Positions 1 to 10,161 of a stretch of 64,000 nt of DNA are shown one piece after another (the first letter of the stretch is position 1; every line of letters starts with the position of its first letter). The stretch is taken from the NCBI RefSeq assembly GCF_020179405.1, contig NZ_JAICBZ010000002.1, positions 62,001-126,000 on the forward strand, in the 5' to 3' direction. The DNA comes from Xinfangfangia pollutisoli. Lineage in GTDB: Bacteria; Pseudomonadota; Alphaproteobacteria; Rhodobacterales; Rhodobacteraceae. The notes under the pieces were generated by a model that did no database searches, was not told where the DNA came from, and saw nothing but the letters and a program-made list of their open reading frames with translations. The position numbers and the translations under genes were made by a program.

Positions 1-1
1 C

Positions 2-1873
2 GCCGCGCGCGAGGATGTGGTCACCCGACGCGGGCATCTGCGGCTTTCGGTGCATCGGGTCGCGCCCCAGCGCTTTCTTTGGCGCCTGGAAGAATTTCAG
101 GACCGCAGCCCCACCGGCCGCGGGGCCGAGGGGCTGAGCCTGCCGATGGTCGTGGCCAACAAATCCGGCGTCGTCCTGTTCTCGAACGAGGCGATGCGGC
201 GCTTGCTGGGCGAAAGACCCAAGCGGCTGGACCGTATCTTCCTGCAGCAGCGGCTGGTTTCGGGCGAAGAGGTGCAGGTCCAGTCGGCCGAGGGGCCGAT
301 CCGCGCCATTCTGGCCGAGGTCGACGGTGTGGGCGACCGGCGCGAGATCTTTCTTCTGCCCGCCTCGGCGCAGCAGGAGGCGGATGAAGCGCCGACCGAT
401 TACGAAAACCTGCCCGTCGCGCTGATGAAATTCGGCGCAGACGGGCTGTTGCGCGGCGCCAACCGGGCCGCGCGCGATCTTCTGGGCGAAGGCTCGCTGG
501 CCGGGGTGTCCATTCACGACCTGTTCGAGGATCTGGGCCGCCCGGTCGGCGACTGGCTGGCCGATGTGATCGAGGAACGCCTGCCGGCGGGGGCCGAGGT
601 TCTGCATGTCCGGCGCGGCGGAGAGGAGAATTTCGTCCAGGTCCAGCTGCGCCGCATCGTCGAGCGGGGGCGCGTGGGCGCGCTGGCGATCCTGTCGGAC
701 GGATCGGCGCTGAAAAAGCTGGAGGCGCAGTTCAACCAAAGCCAGAAGATGCAGGCGATCGGCCAGCTTGCGGGCGGAATCGCGCATGATTTCAACAATC
801 TGCTGACCGCGATCTCGGGGCATTGTGATCTGCTACTGCTGCGGCACGGGCGCGAAGACAGCGAATATTCCGACCTGGAGCAGATCCGCCAGAACGCCAA
901 CCGCGCCGCGGCACTGGTCAGCCAGTTGCTGGCTTTCTCGCGCAAGCAGACGCTGAAGCCGGTGCGGCTGGATCTGCAGGATGTGCTGTCGGATCTGACC
1001 CATCTGCTGAACCGTCTGGTGGGCGAGAAGATCGCGCTGAAACTGACGCATGATCCTCTGCTGGGCCCGATCCGCGCCGACCGGCGCCGGCTGGAACAGG
1101 TGCTGATGAATCTGGTCGTCAATGCGCGCGACGCCATGCCCGAGGGCGGGGCGATCCAGATCCAGACCGAGGCGGTGGCGATGGATGCGCCGCAGCCGCG
1201 CGGCCGGGTGCTGATTCCCGCCGGCGAATATGCGCTGGTCCGGGTCAGCGACACCGGCTGCGGCATTCCCTCCGACCGGCTGGACAAGATTTTCGAGCCG
1301 TTCTTCACCACCAAGCGCGTGGGCGAGGGGACGGGGCTGGGCCTGTCCACTGTCTATGGCATTGTCAAACAGTCGGGCGGCTATGTCTTTGTCGAAAGCG
1401 AAGTCGGCAGGGGCACGACGTTCGAGCTGTATTTCCCGGTGCATGAGCCGTCCGAAGCGGAAACGCCGGTGCAGGGGGAAGAGGCGCGGAAGCTGGTCGC
1501 CCGCAAGGGTGAGGGCGTGGTTCTGCTGGTCGAGGACGAGGCGCCGGTGCGCGCCTTTGCCAGCCGGGCGCTGAGGATGCGGGGCTATACGGTGCTTGAG
1601 GCCGAGAATGCCGAGGCTGCGCTGAAGACGCTGGAAGATCCGAAGCTGGAAGTCGACATTTTCGTCACCGATGTGGTGATGCCGGGGATGGATGGCCCGT
1701 CCTGGGTCCGGCTGGCGCTGGAAAACCGGCCGAATGTGAAGGTGGTTTTCGTGTCGGGCTATGCCGAAGAAGCCTTTGCCGAAGATCAGGCGCGGATCCC
1801 GAATTCGGTATTTCTGGCCAAGCCCTTCTCGCTGAGCGATCTGACAACGACGGTTCAGGGCCAGTTGCATTGA
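2..1873 (+). CDS. cckA: CckA-type hybrid histidine kinase, 5'-truncated by the window edge
   Basis: This is a hybrid sensor kinase that in alphaproteobacteria feeds phosphate through ChpT to CtrA. The reading frame is open to the left edge, so the N-terminus (probably membrane segments) is missing and the GTG at 17 is only an internal codon. Counting from that codon, there are two PAS-like regions (about 40-120 and 130-230), a HisKA domain with the H-box GIAHDFNNLL (His257), a HATPase domain with N-box NLVVNARDAM and G-boxes DTGCGIP and GTGLGLS, and a C-terminal receiver domain from about 500 with the phospho-acceptor in TDVVMP. HDFNNLL plus a fused receiver is the typical CckA layout. The name rests on domain order and lineage, not on a database match. 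Confidence 0.85.
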   Translation, partial: AAREDVVTRRGHLRLSVHRVAPQRFLWRLEEFQDRSPTGRGAEGLSLPMVVANKSGVVLFSNEAMRRLLGERPKRLDRIFLQQRLVSGEEVQVQSAEGPIRAILAEVDGVGDRREIFLLPASAQQEADEAPTDYENLPVALMKFGADGLLRGANRAARDLLGEGSLAGVSIHDLFEDLGRPVGDWLADVIEERLPAGAEVLHVRRGGEENFVQVQLRRIVERGRVGALAILSDGSALKKLEAQFNQSQKMQAIGQLAGGIAHDFNNLLTAISGHCDLLLLRHGREDSEYSDLEQIRQNANRAAALVSQLLAFSRKQTLKPVRLDLQDVLSDLTHLLNRLVGEKIALKLTHDPLLGPIRADRRRLEQVLMNLVVNARDAMPEGGAIQIQTEAVAMDAPQPRGRVLIPAGEYALVRVSDTGCGIPSDRLDKIFEPFFTTKRVGEGTGLGLSTVYGIVKQSGGYVFVESEVGRGTTFELYFPVHEPSEAETPVQGEEARKLVARKGEGVVLLVEDEAPVRAFASRALRMRGYTVLEAENAEAALKTLEDPKLEVDIFVTDVVMPGMDGPSWVRLALENRPNVKVVFVSGYAEEAFAEDQARIPNSVFLAKPFSLSDLTTTVQGQLH

Positions 1874-2085
1874 CGCGGCCGTGTTGACGGGCCGGGCCCT
1901 TCGGGGCGCCTGCGGATCGGGCCTTGCCGGGGCGTGACCCGGGTTGCGATGCCCTTGGACCTTTCGCGCCGGCAGGGCAGGCCACACGCGCCTTGCGGCC
2001 AGCGGTCTGGGCGCGGGTGGGGCAAGATCGGCGCGCGGCTTCGGTACGGGCGCGGCCCCATGGGGCGCACGCAGCAAGGGTGCCG

Positions 2086-2577
2086 TCAGTCCAGCGCGGC
2101 CAGCAGCAGCGCCAGCGCGTGGTCGCGGGCTGCGCGCCGCACCGCATCGCGCCCCAGGGCGCCGAATTCGACCGTTTCGGTCAAGACCGACACCCCGTCG
2201 CGCGCCAGGCCGAAGCAGACCCGACCCTCGGGCTTGTGTTCGCTGCCGCCGGGCCCGGCGATGCCGGTGATCGACACGGCCAGCTCCACCCCCGCCGCGG
2301 CGCGGGCGCCTTCGGCCATTTCCGCGGCCACCTGTTCCGAGACGGCGCCATAGGCCGTCAGGGTTTCGGCGCGCACGCCCAGCATCTGGATCTTCGCCGC
2401 GTTGGAATAGGTGACGAAGCCGCGATCGAAGATCTCGGAGGCCCCGGGCGGATCGGTCAGAGCCGCAGCCACCAGCCCGGCCGTGCAGCTTTCCGCCGTG
2501 GCCAGATGCAGGCCCCAGAACCGGGCCCGCGCCAGGATCTGTTCGGCCAGGATCTGTTCTGCCTTGGTCAGAGCCAT
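2086..2577 (-). CDS. pncC: CinA C-terminal family nicotinamide-nucleotide amidohydrolase
   Basis: This 163-residue protein matches the stand-alone CinA C-terminal (PncC) family, which deamidates NMN to nicotinate mononucleotide in NAD recycling. The family motif TAESCTAGL lies near residue 30, followed by the YSNAAK and TGIAGPGG blocks. The ATG at 2577 gives the usual family length; an in-frame start further upstream would add 23 residues unlike the family. It is the last gene of the leftward ispDF-pgpA-pncC operon and overlaps the end of pgpA by 10 bases, so translation is probably coupled. The 212 bases between it and cckA hold no gene and no clear terminator. Confidence 0.85.
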   Translation of the reverse strand: MALTKAEQILAEQILARARFWGLHLATAESCTAGLVAAALTDPPGASEIFDRGFVTYSNAAKIQMLGVRAETLTAYGAVSEQVAAEMAEGARAAAGVELAVSITGIAGPGGSEHKPEGRVCFGLARDGVSVLTETVEFGALGRDAVRRAARDHALALLLAALD

Positions 2578-3071
2578 GGCTCGATCGCCCCGTGATACAG
2601 CCCCGCCAGCGCGGCCGAGCCGAGGCCGGCAAACAGCCCCGCCCACAGGTCATCCAGCATCACCCCGGCCGCATCGTGGCGGCGGTCGGCGCGCCCGACC
2701 AGCCAGGGCTTCCAGATGTCGAACAGCCGGAACAGCAGAAACGGCACGACCCAGCCCGGCCAGGCCGCCAGCGCCAGATCCGCCACGTCATGGCGCCAAA
2801 GCGGGATCACGGTGAAGCACAGCGCCAGCAACTGGCCCGCCACCTCGTCGATCACCACTTCGGACGGGTCGGTGTCGCCGCGCCCGGCCAGATAGCGCGG
2901 CACCGCCCAGAACCCCGCCAGCACCGCCAGCACGAACAAAACCGGCACGGCCAGCGCCAGCCCCGCCTGGTACAGCCCCACCGCAACCGCAACCGTCGCG
3001 GCCGAGGCCCAGGTGCCCGAAGCCGGGCGCAGATGCCCGATCCCCAGCACGGTGGCGACGGCGCGGCTCAT
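2568..3071 (-). CDS. pgpA: phosphatidylglycerophosphatase A
   Basis: PgpA dephosphorylates phosphatidylglycerophosphate to phosphatidylglycerol at the inner membrane. The 167-residue product has the family N-terminal block [14 protein letters not shown], the conserved [13 protein letters not shown] segment (about residues 88-100), and three to four hydrophobic segments. The DIWKPW and MLDDLWAG blocks near the C-terminus also fit. The ATG at 3071 overlaps the TGA of ispDF as ATGA, and its own end overlaps the pncC start, so all three genes look translationally coupled. Confidence 0.88.
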   Translation of the reverse strand: MSRAVATVLGIGHLRPASGTWASAATVAVAVGLYQAGLALAVPVLFVLAVLAGFWAVPRYLAGRGDTDPSEVVIDEVAGQLLALCFTVIPLWRHDVADLALAAWPGWVVPFLLFRLFDIWKPWLVGRADRRHDAAGVMLDDLWAGLFAGLGSAALAGLYHGAIEPWL

Positions 3072-4192
3072 GGCTGCACCAGCGTCGCAGTGGCCAGCGC
3101 CGCGATGCCTTCCTCGCGCCCGGTAAAGCCCAGCCGCTCGGATGTGGTGGCCTTCACGCTGATCCGGTCGGGATCCAGCCCCATGATCGCGGCCAGCGCG
3201 GACTGCATTGCGGCCGCATGCGGGCCGATCTTCGGCCGCTCGCAGACCAGCGTCACGTCGCAATTCGAGATGCGATAGCCCTTTGCGCCGGCCAGTGCGA
3301 CGGCATGGCGCAGGAAGATCTCGGAGGCCGCGCCCTTCCATTGCGGATCCGAGGGCGGGAAATGCCGGCCGATATCGCCCATGGCCAGCGCGCCATAGAT
3401 CGCATCGGTCAGCGCATGCATGCCGACATCCGCATCCGAATGGCCCAGAAGCGCCCGCGTATGGGCGATCTTGACACCGCAAAGCCAGACATGATCGCCC
3501 TCGGTGAAGGCATGCACGTCATAACCATTGCCAAGCCTGATATCCACGTCGCGGCCTTTCAGGATCGCTTCGGCCCGGGCGAAATCGCCGGGCCAGGTGA
3601 GTTTCAGATTGTCTTCCTCGCCCTCGACGATCTGGACGTCAAGCCCCGCGGCGCGGGCGATCTCGACATCATCGGCCGCGGCGCCGCCATGGGCGCGATG
3701 GGCGGCCAGGATCTGGGCGAGATGGAAGGCCTGCGGGGTCTGGGCGCGGAACAGCCCGTCGCGCGGCTGGGTGCCGGTCACCCGGCCCGCCGCGCCGCGC
3801 CAAAGCGCATCGGTCACCGCCAGCGCCGGCGCCGCGGCCGGCCCCCGGTCCAGCGCCGCGCTGAGCCGGGCGATCAGCGCCCGGGACACCAGCGGACGCG
3901 CGCCGTCATGGATCAGCACCCGCGTCACACCGCTCTCCGCCAGCTGCTCCAGCGCCGCGCGGACCGAGTCGCTGCGCGTGGCGCCGCCCGGAACCAGCGG
4001 CAGGCCGGGAAACAGCGCCTCGGCCCGGGCGCGGTCATCGGGATGGATGACCAGCGTCACCGGCCAGCCGGCAAAGGCCGCAAGCGTATGGGCCAGCACG
4101 GGCTTTCCGCGCAGGATCTGCCATTGTTTCGGGATGTCGCCGCCCGCGCGGCTGCCGCGACCGGCGGCAACGATGATGACATGGGTCTGCAT
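3068..4192 (-). CDS. ispDF: bifunctional IspD/IspF (MEP pathway)
   Basis: This 374-residue fusion carries two non-consecutive enzymes of the MEP isoprenoid pathway: 2-C-methyl-D-erythritol 4-phosphate cytidylyltransferase (IspD) and 2-C-methyl-D-erythritol 2,4-cyclodiphosphate synthase (IspF). The IspD half starts with the nucleotide-binding loop [17 protein letters not shown] and contains the IHDGARP block. The IspF half begins near residue 216 with [10 protein letters not shown], whose Asp and His are metal ligands, followed by [15 protein letters not shown]. The fused form is common in alphaproteobacteria. The ATG at 4192 places the IspD loop at residues 7-12 as expected; a longer frame to 4351 lacks similarity. 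Confidence 0.93.
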   Translation of the reverse strand: MQTHVIIVAAGRGSRAGGDIPKQWQILRGKPVLAHTLAAFAGWPVTLVIHPDDRARAEALFPGLPLVPGGATRSDSVRAALEQLAESGVTRVLIHDGARPLVSRALIARLSAALDRGPAAAPALAVTDALWRGAAGRVTGTQPRDGLFRAQTPQAFHLAQILAAHRAHGGAAADDVEIARAAGLDVQIVEGEEDNLKLTWPGDFARAEAILKGRDVDIRLGNGYDVHAFTEGDHVWLCGVKIAHTRALLGHSDADVGMHALTDAIYGALAMGDIGRHFPPSDPQWKGAASEIFLRHAVALAGAKGYRISNCDVTLVCERPKIGPHAAAMQSALAAIMGLDPDRISVKATTSERLGFTGREEGIAALATATLVQP

Positions 4193-4371
4193 GGCTCTTC
4201 CTAGGTCAGCGCGCCGCGGCTGACAATCTGTCCAGAAACCCGGCGATGCTGCATAATATTTGTGCGATGCCTGATAATCGGTCACAAATCCGCTGCGACA
4301 TTGTGGTATGCCGCCCTTGTCAGCGCTAACCCAGAGGCGAGCGCACAGCAAAAAGGCAATCGGGAACGCAA

Positions 4372-5349
4372 GTGGCCTTCTGTCTGCACCCTTACACGAT
4401 CGACCCTCCGGTCCTGCTGGCGCCCTTGGCCGGCATCACGGATCTGCCGTTCCGCCGCATGGTCGGGCGTTTCGGCGCAGGCCTGGTGGTCAGCGAGATG
4501 GTGGCCTCGGAAGAGGTGCTGCGCGACCGGCCCGAGGCGCGGGCGCGGGCCGAGCTGGGCTTTGGCGAGGGCGCGACCGCGGTCCAGCTGGCGGGTCGCG
4601 ATCCGGCGCTGATGGCCGAGGCCGCGCGCTGGTGCGCGGGGCAGGGCGCGCAGATCATCGACATCAACATGGGCTGCCCGTCGAAACGGGTGACCACGGG
4701 CCTGTGCGGCTCGGCGCTGCTGCGCGATCTGGATCTGGCCCTGGCGCTGATCGAGGCGGTGGTGGGCGCGGTCGAGGTGCCGGTGACGTTGAAAACCCGG
4801 CTTGGCTGGGATGACAGCTGCCTGAACGCGGCCGACCTGGCGCGGCGGGCGGAAGGCGCGGGGGTGAAGATGGTGGTGATCCATGGCCGGACGCGCTGCC
4901 AGTTCTACAAGGGCCGGGCCGATTGGGCGGCGATCCGGGCGGTGAAAGAGGCGTTGTCGATCCCGGTGGTCGCGAATGGCGACATCGTCGATGCGCAGAC
5001 CGCGCAGGCGGCCCTGGCGGCCAGCGGGGCCGATGGGGTGATGGTCGGGCGCGGTGCGCAGGGCGCGCCCTGGCGGCTGGCGCAGATCGCGGCGGCTTTG
5101 CACGGCCGGCCCGCGCCGGCGATTCCGCAGGGCCTGGCGCTGGCCGAGATGATCATCGGCCATTACGAGGACATGCTGGGGTTTTACGGCCGCGAGCTGG
5201 GCCTGCGCTGCGCGCGCAAGCATCTGGGCTGGTATCTTGAGGAAGCCGGGCTGGATCAGGCGCGCGACGCGATCCTGACCTCGACCGATCCGGCGCAGGT
5301 GATCCGACTTCTGCGCGAGGCCTTTGCCGAAACCGAGGTGGCCGCATGA
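4372..5349 (+). CDS. dusB: tRNA-dihydrouridine synthase B (NifR3)
   Basis: DusB is an FMN enzyme that reduces uridine to dihydrouridine in tRNA. The 325-residue protein has the N-terminal [14 protein letters not shown] flavin-binding segment, the family signature INMGCPSK with catalytic Cys102, and the barrel motifs KTRLGW, IHGRTR and ANGDI. The start is a GTG at 4372. In Rhodobacter the gene is historically nifR3 and sits ahead of ntrB, exactly as here. Its TGA overlaps the ntrB ATG (ATGA), so expression of ntrBC is probably tied to it. The 179 bases upstream are a divergent promoter region shared with ispDF; CATAAT at 4252 resembles a -10 box, but I see no convincing -35. Confidence 0.93.
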   Translation: MAFCLHPYTIDPPVLLAPLAGITDLPFRRMVGRFGAGLVVSEMVASEEVLRDRPEARARAELGFGEGATAVQLAGRDPALMAEAARWCAGQGAQIIDINMGCPSKRVTTGLCGSALLRDLDLALALIEAVVGAVEVPVTLKTRLGWDDSCLNAADLARRAEGAGVKMVVIHGRTRCQFYKGRADWAAIRAVKEALSIPVVANGDIVDAQTAQAALAASGADGVMVGRGAQGAPWRLAQIAAALHGRPAPAIPQGLALAEMIIGHYEDMLGFYGRELGLRCARKHLGWYLEEAGLDQARDAILTSTDPAQVIRLLREAFAETEVAA

Positions 5350-6446
5350 GCCCGACCTATCGCTCGCCCTATCCGGTGCCGGGGGTGATCTGGGCCTCGC
5401 TGCCCTTGCCCTCGCTGCTGATCGACGAGGCCGGCCGCATCGTCGAGGCCAATCCCGCGGCGGAAGCCTTCATGAACGCCTCGGCGCGTGCCTTGCAGGG
5501 CCAGCCCGCCTTTGACCGCCTGTCGATCGACGCGCCGATGGAAGAGGCGTTCAGCCGGGCGCGGGCCAACCAATCGGCGCTGAACATCAACGATGTCGAT
5601 GTGACGACCGGCGAACGCGCCCCGGTGCAATGCACGATCCATATCGCGCCGATGCATGACAATCCGGGCATCATCCTGCTGATCCTGTCGCCACGTGAAA
5701 TCGCCGATCGGCTGGGCCGGTCCCTGGGGGCGAAATCGGCGGCGAAATCGGCGATCGGCATGGCCGAGATGCTGGCGCATGAAATCAAGAACCCGCTGGC
5801 CGGGATTTCGGGCGCCGCACAGCTTCTGTCGATGAGCCTGAGCCCCGAAGACCGCGAGATGACCGATCTGATCGTGGAAGAGACGCGGCGGATCGTGAAG
5901 CTGCTGGAGCAGGTCGAGCAGTTCGGCAATGTCCGCCCGCCGGATTGCCGGGCGGTGAACATCCATGACGCGCTGGACCGTGCCCGCAAATCCGCCATGG
6001 TGGGCTTTGCCGCGCATATGGCGATCGTCGAGGATTTCGACCCCTCGCTGCCGCCGACCTGGGCCGATCCGGACCAGCTGATGCAGGTCTTCCTGAACCT
6101 GATCAAGAATGCCTCGGAAGCGGCAGGCCCGCAGGGCGGCACGATCCGGCTGCGCACCTTCTACGATCTGTCGCTGCGGGTGCGCCGCAAGGATGCACCG
6201 CCCGCGGCGCTGCCCCTGAACATCGAGATCATCGATGACGGGCCCGGCATCTCGCCCGATATCGCCGCCGAGATCTTCGAACCCTTCGTCTCGGGGCGCG
6301 AGAACGGCACCGGGCTGGGGCTCGCGCTGGTCTCGAAGATCATCTCCGATCACGGAGGCTGGATTTCAGTGGAATCGGTGCCGGGGCGCACCGCGTTCCG
6401 TATTTCCCTGCCCATGGCGCCCAAGGATAAACGGAAGGACTATTGA
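5346..6446 (+). CDS. ntrB: nitrogen regulation sensor histidine kinase NtrB
   Basis: NtrB is the cytoplasmic kinase/phosphatase that, with PII proteins, sets NtrC phosphorylation according to nitrogen status. The 366 residues contain a PAS domain (about 15-115), a HisKA H-box [10 protein letters not shown] with His145, an N-box LIKNASEA, and ATP-lid motifs DDGPGI and GTGLGLAL. There is no transmembrane segment, as expected for NtrB. It overlaps dusB by 4 bases and is followed 3 bases later by ntrC. Confidence 0.93.
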   Translation: MSPTYRSPYPVPGVIWASLPLPSLLIDEAGRIVEANPAAEAFMNASARALQGQPAFDRLSIDAPMEEAFSRARANQSALNINDVDVTTGERAPVQCTIHIAPMHDNPGIILLILSPREIADRLGRSLGAKSAAKSAIGMAEMLAHEIKNPLAGISGAAQLLSMSLSPEDREMTDLIVEETRRIVKLLEQVEQFGNVRPPDCRAVNIHDALDRARKSAMVGFAAHMAIVEDFDPSLPPTWADPDQLMQVFLNLIKNASEAAGPQGGTIRLRTFYDLSLRVRRKDAPPAALPLNIEIIDDGPGISPDIAAEIFEPFVSGRENGTGLGLALVSKIISDHGGWISVESVPGRTAFRISLPMAPKDKRKDY

Positions 6447-6449
6447 CCG

Positions 6450-7817
6450 ATGGACGGAACCGTTCTTGTCGCGGATGACGACCGCACGATCCGCACGGTG
6501 CTGACCCAGGCGCTGACCCGGGCGGGCTGCAAGGTGCATGCGACCAGTTCGCTGATGACGCTGATGCGCTGGGTGGAAGAGGGCAAGGGCGATCTGGTGA
6601 TCTCGGACGTGATCATGCCCGACGGAAACGGGCTGGATTCGCTGCCGCGGATTTCCAAGATGCGGCCCGGCCTGCCGGTGATCGTGATCTCGGCGCAGAA
6701 CACGATCATGACCGCGATCCAGGCCGCCGAGGCCGAAGCCTTTGATTATCTGCCGAAACCCTTCGACCTGCCCGACCTGATGAAGCGCAGCGCGCGGGCG
6801 CTGGAACAGAAGCGCCGGGCGCCGAAACCGGCCGCGCCGGTCAAGGGCGATGTGGGCGAGGATCTGCCGCTGGTCGGCCGCACGCCGGCGATGCAGGCGC
6901 TGTACCGGCTGGTGGCGCGGGTGATGAACACCGATATTCCGGTGCTGATCACCGGGGAATCGGGCACCGGCAAAAGCCTGATCGCGCGGGCGATCCATGA
7001 CTTCTCGGATCGGCGGACGCTGCCCTTCATCGTGGCCCAGGCGGCCGATCTGCAGGGCGTCGAGGGCCCGGCCAGCCTGATCGCGCGGGCGCGCGGCGGC
7101 TCGGTCGTCTTTGACGAGGTCGCCGATTACGACGACGACACCCAGGCCCGGGTGGTGCGGCTTCTGGACATGCTGGGCGACAAGGCGCCGCGGGTCATGG
7201 CGACAAGCCAGGTCGATCTGGCCGGGCGGATGGATGCGGGCGTCTTTCGCCAGGATCTGTATTACCGGCTGGGCGGCGTGACGCTGCATGTGCCCAGCTT
7301 GCGCGAACGGGTTGAGGATATTCCGCTGCTGGCGGAACATTTCCTGCAGAAGGGCGAGCGCGATTTCGGCACCGTCCGGCGGCTGTCTGCCGAGGCGCGG
7401 GAAATGGTGCGCACCTATTCCTGGCCGGGCAATGTGCGGCAGCTGGAAAACACCATCCGGCGGCTGCTGGTCACCTCGGCCGAGGCCGAGATCTCGAAGC
7501 CGGAAATCGAGGGCGTGCTGGGCGGCCAGCCCGCGGCCGAGCCCTTGAAGGGCGGGATCGAGGGCGAGAAGCTGTCGGCCAGCGTGGCGCGGCATCTGAA
7601 GCGCTATTTCGATCTGCATGGCGGGCAATTGCCGCCTCCGGGCGTGTATCAGCGCATCCTGAAGGAAGTTGAACTGCCGCTGATCGAGATTGCGCTGGAT
7701 GCGACCGGCGGCAATCAGGCAAAATGTGCCGATCTGCTGGGGATCAACCGCAATACTTTGCGCAAGAAGATCACCGATCTCGATATCCGCGTGACACGGC
7801 GGCGCAAGCTGATGTAA
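6450..7817 (+). CDS. ntrC: nitrogen response regulator NtrC lacking the GAFTGA loop
   Basis: NtrC activates nitrogen-assimilation genes when phosphorylated by NtrB. The 455-residue protein has a receiver domain with Asp53 in SDVIMP, an AAA+ domain with Walker A GESGTGKS (169-176) and Walker [10 protein letters not shown], and a C-terminal Fis-type helix-turn-helix ([19 protein letters not shown]). The sigma54-contact loop GAFTGA and the residues around it are absent: the chain passes from [16 protein letters not shown] directly to [12 protein letters not shown]. Rhodobacter capsulatus NtrC is known for the same loss and works with sigma70 polymerase, so the protein here probably does too. Confidence 0.93.
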   Translation: MDGTVLVADDDRTIRTVLTQALTRAGCKVHATSSLMTLMRWVEEGKGDLVISDVIMPDGNGLDSLPRISKMRPGLPVIVISAQNTIMTAIQAAEAEAFDYLPKPFDLPDLMKRSARALEQKRRAPKPAAPVKGDVGEDLPLVGRTPAMQALYRLVARVMNTDIPVLITGESGTGKSLIARAIHDFSDRRTLPFIVAQAADLQGVEGPASLIARARGGSVVFDEVADYDDDTQARVVRLLDMLGDKAPRVMATSQVDLAGRMDAGVFRQDLYYRLGGVTLHVPSLRERVEDIPLLAEHFLQKGERDFGTVRRLSAEAREMVRTYSWPGNVRQLENTIRRLLVTSAEAEISKPEIEGVLGGQPAAEPLKGGIEGEKLSASVARHLKRYFDLHGGQLPPPGVYQRILKEVELPLIEIALDATGGNQAKCADLLGINRNTLRKKITDLDIRVTRRRKLM

Positions 7818-7881
7818 AACCGCAACATCAAGCGTGGCAGCGCGGGGACATGCCCCGAAGGCCACAAGATGTTGCGGATTT

Positions 7882-10161
7882 ATGACGGTATTGGATCGCA
7901 ATCTAAGGCGGGACGTCTGGGTCAGGCTGTCGCGTCTGCGCCGGCAGCGGCGGGTGCAGACGGCCATGACGCTGGGTCTGGTCTTTCTGGGGCCTGTCCT
8001 TGTGGTTGCGACCTTCCTGGCGCTGGGGCCCTTTGCCCAGGGCGCGAATTCGCCGCAGCTGCGCCTGACGCTTCTGGCGGATCTGGTCTATGTGCTGCTG
8101 ATCGCGGCGCTGGTCATGGCGCGCGTGGCGCGGATGATCGCCGACCGGCGCAGCCAATCGGCCGGATCGCGGCTGCACCTGCGCCTGTCCGGCGTTTTCG
8201 CCGGGGTGGCGCTGGTGCCCACGGTTCTGGTGGCGGTTTTCGCGGTTCTGTCGGTCAATCTGGGGCTTGAGGGCTGGTTCTCCGACCGGGTCCGCTCGGT
8301 CGTCGGATCGTCGCTGTCGGCGGCGCGCGCCTATGAGGACGAGCAGCGCCATGATCTGACCGAAGACACGATCGCGCTGGCGGCCTATCTGAACCTGGCC
8401 AAGCAGAAGACCTTCTTCCTGCGCGACGATCAACTGCGCCCCTTGCTGAGCCAGGGGCAAGAGCTGATTCAGCGCGGGCTGAAAGAGGCCTATCTGCTGG
8501 ACGGTTCGGGCACGCTGAAGACCCGAGGCGACCGGTCCTATCTGTTCGGGTTCGAGCCGGTGACGGCGGCGCAGCTGGCCCAGGCGCGGGACAGCGCCCA
8601 GCCGCTGCTGATCGAGGATTGGGACAATAACGAGTTTCGGGCGCTGGTCTATCTTGAGGCCTTCCCCGATCGCTACCTTTACGTCAGCCGCAAGGTCGAT
8701 GGCTCGATCCTGTCGCTGCTGGATGAAACCCAGGAAACGGTGCAGCTGTACAATCAGCTGGAATCCGAACGCGGCCGGCTGCTGCTGAATTTCGGCCTGA
8801 TCTACATCGCCTTCGCGATCATCCTGATTCTGGCGGCGATCTGGCTGGGCCTGTGGTTCGCCGAACGGCTGTCGCGGCCGGTCGGGCGGCTGGCGGGGGC
8901 GGCGCAGCGGGTGGGCGGCGGCGATCTGGACGTGCAGGTGCATGAGGAAGAGGGCGATGACGAGATCGCCATGCTGGGGCGGCTGTTCAACCAGATGACC
9001 CGGCAGCTGAAGGGACAGCGCGAGGCGCTGATGGACAGCCATCGCCAGACCGAGCGGCGGCGGCGGCTGTTCGATTCCGTGCTGTCGAACGTGACCGCCG
9101 GGGTGATCGGCCTGGATGCGGCGGGCAATGTCGATTTCGCCAACCGCGCCGCGATGCGGCTGCTGGATGTGACGGGGGATCCGCATGGCCAGTCTCTGGA
9201 TGCGGTTGTACCGGAATTTTCGAACCTGTTCCAACGATTGCGCGACGATGCTGATGTTGCGGCGCAAGAAGAGATCCGGCTGACGCGGCGCGGGCGGCTG
9301 GAAAACCTGTTGGTGCGCCTGTCGGAACGGCGCTCCGAGGAAGACCGGCTGGAAGGCTATGTCGTGGCTTTCGACGACGTGACCGATCTGGTCGCGGCGC
9401 AGCGGATGGCAGCCTGGGGCGATGTGGCGCGGCGGATCGCGCATGAAATCAAGAACCCGCTGACCCCGATCGCGCTGTCGGCCGAACGGCTGAAGCGAAA
9501 ATTCCGCGGCGAAGTGCGGGAACCGGCCGAACTTGACGCGCTGACCGATGTCATTGTGCGTCAGACCAATGATTTGCGGCGCATCGTTGACGAGTTTTCG
9601 AAATTCGCGCGCATGCCCGAACCCGACCGGCGCGAGGCCGATCTGGTGGCGATCCTGCGCGATGCGGTGACGCTGCAGAAGGCGGGCCAGCCCGGCGTGC
9701 GCTTCGAAACCGAGATTCCCGAAGGCCCGATGGTGATGGATCTGGATGCGACCATGATCAGCCAGGCGCTGACAAACCTGATAAAGAACGCCGGTGAAGC
9801 GATTGAATCCTTGCAGGAAAAAGGCGCACCTGATGGTCATGTGCCCGAAATCCGCATCCGGCTTGAGATGCAGGATGGTGAAAGTCTGATCAGCATTGCC
9901 GACAATGGGTGCGGCCTGCCGGCCGACCGGTCGCGGCTGTTCGAACCCTATGTGACGACGCGCGCCAAGGGCACGGGCCTGGGCCTGCCGATCGTCAAGA
10001 AGATCATCGAGGAACACGGGGGGACGCTGGCGCTGGTCGATGCGCCGGTCTTTCCCGGCAATGCCCATGCCGGCGCCATGGCCGAGATCCGCCTGCCGCG
10101 GCTCGCCAAACGCCGGATGGGGCGCAATATCGGGCCGCAGAGCCAGGGGGGTGAGGCATGA
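7882..10161 (+). CDS. ntrY: membrane sensor histidine kinase NtrY
   Basis: NtrY is the membrane-bound partner of NtrX in a nitrogen/redox two-component system. The 759-residue protein has several N-terminal hydrophobic segments (about 30-125), a periplasmic-type region, another membrane segment near 300-325, a HAMP domain, a PAS domain (about 395-500), a HisKA domain with [11 protein letters not shown] (His521) and a HATPase domain ending with GTGLGLPIV. I chose the ATG at 7882; an in-frame ATG at 7834 would add 16 residues without family character. The TGA overlaps the ntrX ATG. Confidence 0.92.
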   Translation: MTVLDRNLRRDVWVRLSRLRRQRRVQTAMTLGLVFLGPVLVVATFLALGPFAQGANSPQLRLTLLADLVYVLLIAALVMARVARMIADRRSQSAGSRLHLRLSGVFAGVALVPTVLVAVFAVLSVNLGLEGWFSDRVRSVVGSSLSAARAYEDEQRHDLTEDTIALAAYLNLAKQKTFFLRDDQLRPLLSQGQELIQRGLKEAYLLDGSGTLKTRGDRSYLFGFEPVTAAQLAQARDSAQPLLIEDWDNNEFRALVYLEAFPDRYLYVSRKVDGSILSLLDETQETVQLYNQLESERGRLLLNFGLIYIAFAIILILAAIWLGLWFAERLSRPVGRLAGAAQRVGGGDLDVQVHEEEGDDEIAMLGRLFNQMTRQLKGQREALMDSHRQTERRRRLFDSVLSNVTAGVIGLDAAGNVDFANRAAMRLLDVTGDPHGQSLDAVVPEFSNLFQRLRDDADVAAQEEIRLTRRGRLENLLVRLSERRSEEDRLEGYVVAFDDVTDLVAAQRMAAWGDVARRIAHEIKNPLTPIALSAERLKRKFRGEVREPAELDALTDVIVRQTNDLRRIVDEFSKFARMPEPDRREADLVAILRDAVTLQKAGQPGVRFETEIPEGPMVMDLDATMISQALTNLIKNAGEAIESLQEKGAPDGHVPEIRIRLEMQDGESLISIADNGCGLPADRSRLFEPYVTTRAKGTGLGLPIVKKIIEEHGGTLALVDAPVFPGNAHAGAMAEIRLPRLAKRRMGRNIGPQSQGGEA

